Positions 31,792-42,472 of a stretch of DNA of 64,000 nucleotides are shown here, one piece after another (positions within the stretch are counted from its first letter, which is position 1; each line of letters opens with the position of its first letter). The translations under genes and the position numbers were made by a program. Under the pieces are notes generated by a model. That model searched no databases, was not told the origin of the DNA, and saw nothing but the letters and a program-made list of their open reading frames with translations. This DNA comes from Fragum whitleyi (taxonomy: Eukaryota; Mollusca; Bivalvia; Cardiida; Cardiidae). Where the stretch lies: positions 34,554,457-34,618,456 of the forward strand of contig OX411544.1 in the NCBI GenBank assembly GCA_948146395.1. Direction: 5' to 3'.

Positions 31792-33147
31792 ATGAAAAGA
31801 TCTGGAATGAGTTTGGTAGACATCACTGATGAAAATGATATACTTCAAGGAGCTGAAGAAAACTCCAAACAAGACTTACTAACAGAAGATGACACAGTCT
31901 TTTTAAACAACACAATCATGGATGACACTTTAAAAGACACTGAAAAGACAGTAATAGGGGGTATCTTGAAAGACAGTATTGCTCCAACATCACCAGAACT
32001 AGACCGAAAATAGAAGAAGTGTTTTATTTTTAACAATGTACATACAAACAAAATAACACATTGTCAAAGTTTTTTGAAGATAATTTATACAAATGCAGAC
32101 ACTCTTACAAATAAGTTAACAGAGTTGAAAGTTCAAACAGATGAATGCAAACCCGATATAATTGTAATAACAGAAACAGACCCCAAAAATGCATTCTTCG
32201 AAATCACCGACAATAATTTCACCTTAGGTGGATATGAAATGATTAGAATCAAACATGAAAATGGCAGAGGGATTATTCTATATCATCTAAGCAACCTTAT
32301 TATCACCCAAGTCAACCTTTCAAATGAGTCTATAGAAACATTATGGATCCAAATAAAACTGGCTGATAAAGATTGCTTATTATTAGGCTGCATCTACAGA
32401 AATCCATCAACAAATAATATTTCAACATACAACACTTGTAAATTACTAGAAGCCGCCGCAAATAAAGGCTACTCACATCTATGCATACTGGGCGACTTCA
32501 ATTATCGGGAAATAGATTGGTCAACACAAGAAGTGAAAGGAAAGGACAACAACCCTGCTAACATATTTTTAGAGTGTATAAAAGATAATTTTTTAACCCA
32601 ACACATTGTAAAACCAACCAGATACAGAGAGTATGAAACACCATCCGTACTAGAATTAGTATTAACAAATGAAGAAAATATGATTGACCAACTGGAATAC
32701 TTACCAGGACTTGGTAAAAGTGACCATGTTATTCTCAAATTCAATTTCATTTGTTATACACATAAGTCAAATAACAAACCAGACATGAGAAATTACTCTA
32801 GAGGCAACTTCAAAAAGATAAATGAGGAATTATCATCGAAAGAGTGGACTAATATCCTGAAGGGAAATGTTAATGAAAATTGGACGTCCTTTTTAAAAAT
32901 CATAGACAACATAACAGAAAGAAACATACCATTATACAAGGACAACAATAGATCAAAAAACAAAATCCCCTTCTTGGATGTTGAAACCAAATCAAAAATC
33001 AAGAAAAAACACTCAAAATGGTTGAAATATATAAACTGCCCATCAAACGAAAATTATGAGATTTATAAAAGAGCAAGAAACGATGCGACCTCATCAATAC
33101 GATCCTCCAAATACAGGTTTCGAAAAAGACCTTTCATCAAAGATTAA
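31792..33147 (+). pseudogene. LINE ORF2, N-terminal and endonuclease part (broken)
   Basis: An ATG at 31792 opens an acidic 73-codon stretch that ends at TAG (32011-32013). The same frame then continues into the apurinic-type endonuclease (IIYTNADTLTNKLTELK, then KPDIIVITETDPKN, GCIYRNPST and LGDFNYREIDW near 32491). It ends with GLGKSDHVILKF. So the acidic region and endonuclease were one ORF split by one amber stop. The frame closes at 33147 because of a one-base slip near TACAGGTTTCGAAAAAGAC (about 33113-33121): in the next frame the protein continues FEKDLSSKINTDNKLFWKYV. Missing ORF1 and these breaks make this copy inactive. Confidence 0.8.
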
Positions 33148-35100
33148 CACAGACAACAAATTGTTTTGGAAATATGTTAGGGATAACAACAAAACTAAAA
33201 CTACCATCAGTGCCCTGAAGAGCAAAGAAGGTTATATGATATCAGAAGATGAACAAAAAGCTAACCTATTAAATAATTACTTTGCCAGTGTTTATACACA
33301 AGATTCAAATTTACAACCAAATCAAACAGGCTATTCAAAACCACAGTCAAATCAAACAGAAAAAAACCCAGAACAAAGTTGGACAATCTCACAAAAGCTT
33401 GAAAATGTAGAAATAAATGAAGATATTGTTCTGAAAATTCTTCAAGAAACAAAACAGAATAAAACTCAGGGACCTGACGGTATTCATCCAAAACTGATTG
33501 TAAAATGTGCTAACACATTGAAACACCCATTGACGGAAATATTCAAGAAATCTATGGAGACCTCAGTAGTTCCATAGGAGTGGAAGCAGTCAAACGTAAC
33601 ACCAATTTTTAAATCAGGAGATAAACAACTACCAGAAAACTACCGCCCAATCAGTATTAGCTCAGTATGTTCCAACATTATGCAAAAAATTATAAGAAAT
33701 AGCCTTCAAAAACATATGGAGGAAAATGACCTTTTCTCTAAATCACAGTATGGCTTCATAAAGGGAAAGTCTTGCACCTTGCAACTATTAGAAAGTATGG
33801 ATGACTGGACTGAAGCCATTGACAAAGGCGAAGGAACCGACGTTATCTTCTTCGACTTTAGAAAAGCCTTTGATACTATTCCACATAAGAAGTTAATAAT
33901 AAAACTACAAAAATATGGTATCACAGGAAAAGTTGCTAAGTGGATTGAAGACTTCCTAACTGATAGAACTCAACGCGTCGTTATCAATGGAAAAATGTCT
34001 GACCAAATACAAGTTACAAGTGGTGTCCCACAGGGAAGAGTCCTCGGTCCAATACTTTTTCTAATATTCATAAACGATCTACCAGAGGTAGCTAAAACTC
34101 CGGTCATGCTGTTTGCAGACGACACAAAAACCTACACTGTGATAAAAAAAGATGAAGACCTCAGAATGTTGCAACAAACTACAGACAACTTCTGTAAATG
34201 GTCAAATGACTGGGAGCTTGATTTTAATTCCAAAAAATGTAAACACCTACATATCGGGAAAGAACAAACACAAGCAAGATATTACATGACGAATGACCAG
34301 AAAGAGAAAGTGAAAATAACACAGGTGTCTGAAGAAAAAGATTTAGGAGTAATACTAGATGGAAACCTCAAATTTGACAAACATATCAACGAAAAAAGTG
34401 AAAATAACACAGGTGTCTGAAGAAAAAGATTTAGGAGTAATACTAGATGGAAACCTCAAATTTGACAAACATATCAACGAAAAAATGAAGTTGGCAAACA
34501 GAAATATTGGTATAATTAAAAGAACATTTACATACCTGGATAAACAGATCTTCCTAAATCTATACAAAGCTATAGTAAGACCCCATCTAGAATATGCTTC
34601 CACTGTCTGGTCACCCTATCTCCAAAAACAAATAAAAGCACTGGAAAATACCCAGAGAAGGGCAACAAAGATAATTCCTGCTCTTAAAAACTTAACATAC
34701 ACAGAAAGACAAAAGCAACTCGGACTGCCTACACTAGAATATAGGAGATTACGTGCTGACATGCTTCAAACATTTAAAATCTTGAAAAATTATGACAAAA
34801 CTACGAATCCCAGTCTCCTAAGTAGAAACTACTCAACTCGAACAAGAGGAAATAACCTAAAACTCTACAAAAGACATACAAGAACTGAAACCAGAAAAAA
34901 ATTATTTCACAAATAGGGTGGTCGATACATGGAACTCATTACCAAATGAAATAGTTAACTCTTTAAGTATAAATGCCTTTAAGAGTAATATTAATAAATA
35001 CTGGCGCAATCACCCCCAAAAGTTCAACGCGAACTGTTACAAAAATGAAGACGAGACGAACACAAACAGATGGGCCCATACAAGCCGAAGGCTTCCTTAA
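33118..35100 (+). pseudogene. LINE ORF2, reverse transcriptase and C-terminal part (broken)
   Basis: After the slip near 33118 the frame reads KDLSSKINTDNKLFWKYVRD to TQGPDGIHPKL. It then meets TAG (33575-33577), and resumes EWKQSNVTPIF, NYRPISISS, SQYGFIKGKS, IFFDFRKAFDTIPH, VTSGVPQG and MLFADDTKTY (FADD at 34112-34123). An exact 88-bp tandem duplication (34310-34397 and 34398-34485) shifts the frame by one. The second unit continues with NRNIGIIKRTFTYLDK, then VRPHLEYASTVWSPY. A missing T near 34903 shifts it again before TNRVVDTWNSLPNEIV. Apart from these lesions the catalytic blocks look intact. Confidence 0.85.
34310..34485 (+). repeat. exact 88-bp tandem duplication inside LINE ORF2
   Basis: GTGAAAATAACACAGGTGTC begins both units, at 34310 and 34398. 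I see no mismatch between them. The length is not a multiple of three. Confidence 0.9.
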
Positions 35101-35239
35101 GGCCTAAAAACAGTAAGAAACAGTAAGAAATGGACCATGATGGAAATAAGAGTCTTTTGACCCTTTATTGTGCAAGTAAAAACAAGAACAACAAGAATAC
35201 GAAAACAACTCACACAGTTCTCTCAAAGTCAGGGGTCAT

Positions 35240-35570
35240 TTTGTGATATAGTTCTAATGAATTGTTGTAACTCTAATCTCTCATGAGCTTAACCATAAAA
35301 TGAATCTCTTAATAAGATATGAAAAAGATATTTACAGAAATGAACTGTTCAGCAAAACAAAGAATTTTTTACATTTTTCTCTTTTTATTGTTATAGCCCC
35401 TTCAACAGTAGTTTTGACCCCCTAAATATCTAGTCAAAGGGTCAATTTCTCCTGAATTTTAAAAGCTAGCATTATCCCTGGTGATCAAATTACTGTGACA
35501 TTTTCTGATTATAGACTAGATTTGAAAAGAGATAGAAATTTTTTGTAGTTAAATATGTTTTTTTTTATTA
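35240..35570. other. no gene seen
   Basis: AT-rich. The phrase GTTTTGACCCCCTAAATATC resembles TTTTTGACCCCTTAAAAACAG at 49830 and TTGACCCTTTGAAAACAG at 37328, a dispersed short repeat. Confidence 0.35.
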
Positions 35571-35576
35571 TTTCAG

Positions 35577-35723
35577 GTCAGCTTACTGTAGCTATATGGC
35601 CTCCCTGGGTGATCATACTAAACTGTGTGTGCAAGAAGATGTTACCTGGGATAGAGCAGTCAAACCCTCCATCCGTCAAGCTCACACATATTGAGTCAGG
35701 AAAATGTGCCAATGAACAGTCAG
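35577..35723 (+). CDS. candidate coding exon (phase 1-1)
   Basis: A strong acceptor (TTTTTTTATTATTTCAG) and donor (GTCAG|GTTGGT) frame 147 bases. The reading frame that uses two bases to complete a split codon is open throughout: QLTVAIWPPWVIILNCVCKK and then LPGIEQSNPPSVKLTHIESG. The other two frames have stops. It leaves in phase 1, which is compatible with the acceptor phase of the candidate exon at 37757. No family is recognised. Confidence 0.3.
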
Positions 35724-35787
35724 GTTGGTAACATAAGTTGAATAAATATGTCGCAAGGATACATTAAAACTTTATAGACATCTTTTA

Positions 35788-36085
35788 TTAGCTCAGCTGT
35801 TTTCAGAAAACCCCAGGTATTGCTATGGCCTTGGTGTTTGTTTTGTTGTCGTCGTTGTTGTGCGAAAACTTTGACATTTTGTGATATCCCTGGTTCTACT
35901 GAAGGAATTCACTTTAAACTTAGCACACATATTCAGCATCAAAAGAAAAACCTATGATATCAAGGGGAATAACTCTAGATACATCTTGTGCAAATTATTC
36001 CCCTTTTTTTACCTAAGATTTTTTTCACCATCCAGCACTCAACAGCTGAGCACCCTGAGGCACCCTTAAGCAGTGCTCTTGTTTT
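35788..36085. repeat. dispersed repeat with AGCTCAGCTG ends
   Basis: Starts TTAGCTCAGCTGTTTTCAGA and ends CAACAGCTGAGCACCCTGAG. Inside are TGCTATGGCCTTGGTG, GTCGTCGTTGTTGTGCGAAA and AAGGGGAATAACTC. The layout resembles an abundant bivalve repeat (recall, not searched); only this copy is in the window. Confidence 0.5.
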
Positions 36086-36089
36086 AGTG

Positions 36090-37750
36090 GTAATCTTTGC
36101 CTTGCTTGAGCTGCAATGTTCCATTTTTGGTATGGGACATTTTCAAATATCAAAATGAACATAATAATGTGCAGCATGAACTTGTCTGCTGAAATATCTA
36201 ATTTATTTTCAGTCACAGTTGTTTGTACCATGAATTTTCACAAAATTTCACTGAACACACTAATGAAAATATGTTCAGTCTGAAAAGGGTTTATTTAGTC
36301 TCAATCCTCAAAAATGCGGTATTGCCTCAACAGTTATTTTAACTATTCTGTAACAATCCTTTGCTGTTGGTTATCATGTAAATAATTTAAAAGACTACTT
36401 ATAGAAAATGATTTCTTTGAATGTTTACAAATGGTAATACTCCCTTATCTTATATTAAGACCCCTGAGTGATTGATTGAGAAAATACTAAAATCAGTAAT
36501 TCAACTGGGCATTTAAGTTTTAAAAAAGTATTATTTTTATGCAACATACTTTTTGTGTTCTTATCTCCATAAAAAAAATTTACTTGAAACTTTTACTATA
36601 GATCTCTATCACAAGATATCAAGGGCACTAACCCAAACATATTTTGGCTAAGAATAATGCCTCTTTTTAGAGATTTCTTCAATCCAACACCTGCAGTCAA
36701 AAATTATAAATGCACTCGGTTATCTCCTTTTTTACTTTCAGTTTGTGATGGAAGGATGCCACAATGGTACAGATATGATATAGTTACCAGATACAGTTGT
36801 AGACAATTTTAAATAGATACACTTTCTTATGAAATTGTTCTGTGTGGAGTACAGACTCCTTGAAAAACTGCTTTGGATCAGCTAAGGAGATAAAACCCAA
36901 AACACAAATTAACCTGATTAAGAAGATGGAAAAATATGCATTTGAAGGGAATGTGTTTACTAATTACCAGAAAACAAGTTTCAGAAAAAAAGACTATCAT
37001 GCAAAAAAAAAGGCTGTTTAGGTTAGGCTTGTGTTTGATTTTAAAACAAGGATTTTGGCTATCAAAATTCTGAAATTAACTAATTTATCCTCAAAACTTT
37101 CTTTCTAGATCACTTTTGCCCACTTAAATTTTCTGTGATGAATCCATTTCTTTTTCTGTTGGAAATCAAGGAATAAAATCTTTAAAGAAAAATGTTGTCA
37201 ACCATTCATCACCATAATGATACAAAAATTTTCCTAAAGGTAGAAAACATGGTTGGAAATAAGAAATTGAGTGGGACAACCAATTTTTTTCCCATTATGT
37301 TTTCTTTCATAGGGATTGTTTTATTGTTTGACCCTTTGAAAACAGTTTTGATCCCTGAAAAATCATTTTTCGAGGGGTCAATGACTAGTGATTTTCAAAG
37401 GTATTACAATCCATCCATGAAGCAAATTTTTTATGATTGGATTAAGCAAAGAAAGGTCAACCAGAGATGGCGTTTCACATGGTGGATTTTTTTTGCTTAT
37501 CCTATCAATGACATTTCAACATAAAGTAAGATGAAAAAGATGGAGGTCCTGACCTACACCTAACCATCACATATATACTGAACTGATGAAAAGTAGAAAA
37601 CATTGAGATTATAGGGGAAACTGTTTGATGCAAGCAATTTCTCCCATTTCTCTAATGTTTTCTATTTCTGTTTATTTCTTATATTCTATAGCTTGCAATT
37701 TTATGAAAATTGCAAAGACTAAATATAGACTAGGTTAAAATTTCTCTTGT
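36090..37750. other. no gene seen; one acceptor-like site
   Basis: A good acceptor (CTCCTTTTTTACTTTCAG, ending 36741) precedes a phase-1 frame CDGRMPQWYRYDIVTRYSCRQF that stops at 36810. It may be a decoy or an alternative terminal exon. The 110-codon ORF at 37192-37524 shows no domain. Confidence 0.35.
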
Positions 37751-37756
37751 TTCAAG

Positions 37757-37915
37757 ATCCACTTGCTTTTGGACAAGTTCTCAAGGAAAATCCACATGAT
37801 ACACAAGATACACAAGCTCAAACTTGGTATGGAAATTCCATGCTCCTGTTCAATCCTTTTCCTGCTGTGGTCAAAGCTTTTTCAGACAGAATAGACCAAG
37901 AACAGCCTTCACAGG
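37757..37915 (+). CDS. candidate coding exon (phase 1-1)
   Basis: Framed by acceptor TTTCTCTTGTTTCAAG and a weaker donor CAGG|GTAGAA. The 159 bases are open in the frame completing a split codon (G+AT): PLAFGQVLKENPHDTQDTQA, QTWYGNSMLLFNPFPAVVKA and FSDRIDQEQPSQ. Composition is balanced and not low-complexity, unlike random AT-rich ORFs nearby. Phase fits the exon at 35577-35723. I do not recognise the family. Confidence 0.38.
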
Positions 37916-37919
37916 GTAG

Positions 37920-39975
37920 AAGTTTGATCTAAACCTTAGGCCAAACATTTTGCTTTTTACTTAAATATTGTGGGGAAATCTTATCCCAGACTTGTTAAAA
38001 TATCCCCAAAATTGGAATTTCAACAAAAATTAAAATGTAACAGGATAAGGGGTAGCAGTTATTTAATTTATGCCCAAATGCACATGTTTTTATGTAATTT
38101 ATGATTCCTTTTAATCCTTTAATTTGAATAGTCTTTTTTTTGCAATAAGATTGTTCACAATGTGGTGTTGTATAGAATGTAAGTCTGTTACAATATCCCC
38201 CCCCCCCCAAAAAAAGAAAAAAGTGGGCATAGCAGAGGAGGGTGGGCAGTTTTCAGTGTTGCATTCAGGCTAAGCAATTGTTTGGAATGATGTGTTCTCA
38301 ACAACAAGGCAAATGTGAATGAAACTTTGCCAGAAACTTACTTAGGTTAGATCCACTGGACATATAAAATCCAGGTAAGCGCTTTAGGGCCATTCTGGAA
38401 CTCTTGTTTAAATCAAATATATATTTTTTCTTCATTTAAGAATGAAAAAAAAAACAACACTGACAGGGTATCTCTCAAAATTTTACTCCTATTACAGGGT
38501 TTAAGAGGGAAGAAATTCAAGTTTGGAAGAAATTTGGACAATTTTATTAAAAAAAATGTAAAATTCTCTCCCTTGAAAATTGACACCACGATTATAAACC
38601 AGCATGTAGTGACCAAACTACGTGGTAAAAGTTCTTGATTTTTATACATTTTCTACCTAATACATCATAGATAATTTTGATGTAGGTTGTTTAGGGTGAA
38701 CCTATATTTAAATACCAAATAAATCAGATGATAAGTTCCACTTTTTTAGATGATCTGAAGAAAATTCACTCTTTTACGTATGACGTCATACAAAAAATGT
38801 GTTTTTTACTGCTTTCTGTTTAACCTGAGCTAAATTAAATGGCTGATACAGTTATGGTGGTGTATTTGGGTTCTGTGTGTCAAATTTTGGGAATTTATGC
38901 AATAATTTTGCTAAAATACTGAGGATTTTGTGATATTCATTGTCTGCATTTTCCGCAAATTTCCTGAAACAAGGGGTTAAAGACTAAAATCGAAATATCT
39001 CGAGTTTGCTGTGGTGAAAGTTGCTTAGAATTGGTATTTAGATGTGTAATTAGATGCTAAAAAAGAAATGATAAAGAAATTTACCATTCTTTAACATGCC
39101 ATTCTCAGTTCGTAATCCTTAAGATGGGTTTGTAGTATTTGTTGTAACATTTATGTGTTATCTGTGTATTGAAGTGATAAAGCGCTTTAAATTTAATCTG
39201 TGTGAATCTTATTCAAACCTTATTTTATTTATATTGAGGAAGAGTGAATGACAAGCACATAGCGAATAGCACTGAGACACAATTTTCATATTCAATACCC
39301 ACCATGCCCGCCCATCCCAATCAATGTATTAAGTTTGATCAATTATAAGTGGGATGCTTGGGGGGGGGGGGGGGGGTATGGGGGGCAAAGGATATTATTT
39401 CAGGGTAACCGCTGGTAGCTAGCAAGGGCGTAACTCCCATTACGCAGTTTACGCAATTGCGTAAAAAATAATTATCTGCTGAAAAATATCACTGATGAAT
39501 GATCATAACATCTAAACTACAGCTTATTTAAGCTGTAGTTACGATGTTTTGATAATTCACTAACGCTCAAATCATAAAACGGGAAGGGACGGAGGGAATT
39601 CAACTTTTGTCACAGTCCTCATATCGTCTTCATCCTACATTCTTTAGTTGACGCCTTCTGAGTGCGTATAAATTTCAAAGTCCTAGATATGCCCATGGCT
39701 AGGGAATGTTGTACAGATCCCCTCTGCCCAGCCTGGCACTCTGGGTGTAAGGGCCGGATCGCGTAGAAGGGGTTTCTGTCTTATCTCATGCTCTTGGTGT
39801 AAGGCCCACATCACGTAGAGGGTGCTTGGACAAGGCTTCTAGGATGCGAGACATCCCGAGTCCCAGGTCCCAATCGGGAAAAAGTTTAAAAAAGATGGGT
39901 AAACCAAGCCAAAACAGAACCCCGCACGATAAGTTTCAATACTAACAGTTATGACTGCTGGATTCATTGACATCG
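37920..39975. other. no gene seen; poly-C and poly-G runs, repeat-like phrases
   Basis: Contains a C run near 38198-38207 and an 18-base G run (39360-39377). The GTAAGCGCTTTAGGGCCATT phrase near 38374 recalls a dispersed bivalve repeat. The 39418-39560 region has TTACGCAGTTTACGCAATTG. A TATGACGTCATA palindrome lies at 38780-38789. No ORF is convincing. Confidence 0.4.
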
Positions 39976-40530
39976 ACAAATAGTGCGGTGCCTTATGTAA
40001 TCCCGTAGGATTTTCGTGCTGAAATTGATTTTTTGGCTTTAATTGATTGCTTATGGGTCAGGCAATCGGAAACTATGCGGGTCCGAATTTTTCGGGTCTG
40101 TTCCCCGATTTTATGGGCTCTCAATGGAGCCCATATGGGCAAAATGGGTATTTTCCTATTACTAGGTTAAGGAAAGGCGTTTTTTCTTCTTCTTAAATGT
40201 TTTCTTTAGGTTAACAATGTTTTTAGTGTTAGAACATTTTAGAAAATACAGTAACCCATATTTCGAAAGCTTTTCCGCTATTTTTGGGCTCTCACAGAGC
40301 CCAAAATAGCAATTTTGGCTGTTTCCTATTAATGGGTTTAGGAAAAACATTATTTTGTTTAGAGATGATTTTTTAAGCTCTGTTTGGTATAAAGTGTTGG
40401 TTGGCATTGAAATACTTGCAGGTCCATGTTCTCTTTAACCATTTCAGGATTTTAATGGGCTCTCCAGCATAATAGCCCATGCGAACTGATTTGGGTGCTT
40501 TTTTGAATAAGGGTCACAAAAAGGGTTAAA

Positions 40531-40716
40531 GAACCGTTCTCCAATTACTTTCAGCACATCATTGTATTCAAGATAGCTTTGGTATAATTTATAAACAACA
40601 AGCCCATATTTAAAGTCATTGCGGATGAACCGTTCTCCAATTACTTTCAGCACATCATTGTATTCAAGATAGCTTTGGTATAATTTATAAACAATAAGCC
40701 CATATTTAAAGTCTAA
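40531..40716. repeat. 96-bp tandem duplication
   Basis: GAACCGTTCTCCAATTACTT begins both units at 40531 and 40627, and they differ at very few positions (for example ACAACAAGCC versus ACAATAAGCC). 96 bases is a multiple of three, hence the repeated peptide on the minus strand; I do not regard that ORF as a gene. Confidence 0.85.
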
Positions 40717-42391
40717 TAGTTCTTTTGATTGGCTTGCAAAGGATCCCATAGAAGCCGGTCAATGAGATTCCGAAGTTGGGTTTAAAGATTATCGGCACTT
40801 CTTATGGTGTTCACGGGTACCAAAATTTATGCAAATGCTTTTTTAATGGTTGAAACAAAATGTCGATCGAAATTCTCTTAACCAATAACGAGATGTTTAA
40901 TCAATTTAACCGAATCTTAATGAGCCCATATGAACCAACACGGATAATTTGCCTAATAATGGGTGGGAGAAAATCAATTTCTTGTCTTAAACATTTCGAG
41001 CTTCATTAAATTAAGTAGGGTTATGATAAGGGTAGAATAAAAAAAATCAAATATCCAAAGCCCCCACATGAATATTTGCGCTTCGTGAAGCCCATATGTG
41101 AAGGTTTGAATATCCTCCAAATAGATGAAGGAACTACTCTATAGTTACAAGCTTTCTAACACAAGTCGAAAATCATTGTAGTCGAAAAACCTTAAATATG
41201 TAACCCGGGTCGACTGTATCAAACTTGCTATATTAACTAAAGCTGCTCTTTCACAGATTGGGAAATGTCCTTTTTGATCTTTTTTAAATTAATCGGAAAT
41301 TATGACTTTATTGTGTAAAAAACTCTACAATAAAACAATTCAATATTGTAAGGGAAAAAAGACAGATATTCCTGAATTTAGCGGAATTCCATTATGAAAA
41401 AAAATAAAGCAACTGCTAACGCCTAAAAAATCATTCTTAATTTTTGAGTCAACTATTTACGCATGCAATTCCTTCTGTTGGTCCCATTCTTTCAAAGGCC
41501 AAGGTCGAAGTATTTGTCAATTGGGGAACGTCATATCGGTACATGCGAAAAATGAAACATTATACATGAAAATTAACAATTTCGAAATTTATAGACTGGA
41601 TATTAAAAGACTCGTTCGTCAATGACCTTGCCGATTCGAACATTCAAGCTTCAACTTTTTTTAAATGAGGTTATTAGTTCCATACCCATGTGCGATTTTT
41701 AGACATCGAAAAATGCATAAATATCCGAATCTAAGAACCAGATTTGTAATTGTTCTAGATGGAGAACTGTGAAAGAGTAGCTTTTAGCACACAGCCATGG
41801 TCACAACACCCTCTTTACTGATAGATTTGACTTTACTATAAGATACAGGATTGAAGAGAGGTGTAAGGTCAAGAAGGAGAATTAAACTATTTTTGTCGAA
41901 TTAGAAACACAATTTCTCGGCAATTTCTTGACAATTTTACTGATGGAGACAATTACTCGATCTGTAATGTGGTGATCATGAGTGTTCTGATCTTCACGAT
42001 CACTTTACTATATCTCATTCAGTTGCCACAGTTACTGTCTTTATTGTTTCGAACTGAAATAGTCAAGAGACTCAGTGCAAGGAATAATGAAATTTTTCGA
42101 TGATCACAGAAGCTGTTTCCGTGACTTACAAAGTTTCATTAATAAATCGAATTTTAAAGTTTTCGATGTTATCGAGCTGTTCTTGTGGGTGTTATTTTAA
42201 AATGACTGGTAAAAAAACAATCATTATTATTCTATCTTGGCTTAAAGAAATTTCCCTTGTCACTGTGCATGTTTCACACGTCTTCCAAACCAAAACAACA
42301 TGTTTATCGTAGGTGATTTCTTAAAAAGCATTTACCTCTTCGCTTGTATGACCAATGAAAACTTGTTGCTCAAAATCTGTTTCTTTAGCTT

Positions 42392-42472
42392 TGAACGGGC
42401 ATAGCTATTACCGAAAAAGTGAACTGCAGGAGTTTTGCAGTTGAAGCGGTAATAATAAAGTCCGTTCATATC
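42392..42472. repeat. hairpin, about 80 bp
   Basis: TGAACGGG...CTATTACCG faces CGGTAATAATAAAGTCCGTTCA, with AACTGCA/TGCAGTT inside. It lies within the 3.85 kb element. Confidence 0.65.

Larger units (their letters stand above)
31786..35235 (+). mobile_element. CR1-like non-LTR retrotransposon (degraded)
   Basis: The order is endonuclease, reverse transcriptase and C-terminal tail on the plus strand, typical of CR1/L2/Jockey-group LINEs. The RT phrase FADDTK and SQYGFIKGKS-type spacing favour CR1. After the last stop (35098) comes a short AT-rich tail with CAGTAAGAAA repeated, then CAAGAACAACAAGAA. The element lies between the possible first exon (31054) and two candidate exons (35577, 37757) on the same strand, so it may sit in an intron. 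The 5' boundary near 31786 is uncertain. Confidence 0.85.

Noticed and set aside
36742..36812. Exon candidate CDGRMPQWYRYDIVTRYSCRQF
   Set aside because: Good acceptor but the frame stops after 22 codons with no donor, so it is not supported as an internal exon.
37192..37524. 110-codon ORF
   Set aside because: AT-driven composition, no splice or start context of note, and no recognisable domain.
35577..37915. Joining the exon at 8083-8187 to the later phase-1 exons as one gene
   Set aside because: 27 kb and another gene lie between, and phase agreement alone is weak evidence.
40444..40749. 101-codon ORF with a 32-residue duplicated peptide
   Set aside because: The peptide repeat follows from a 96-bp tandem DNA duplication in a non-coding transposon arm; composition is not protein-like.
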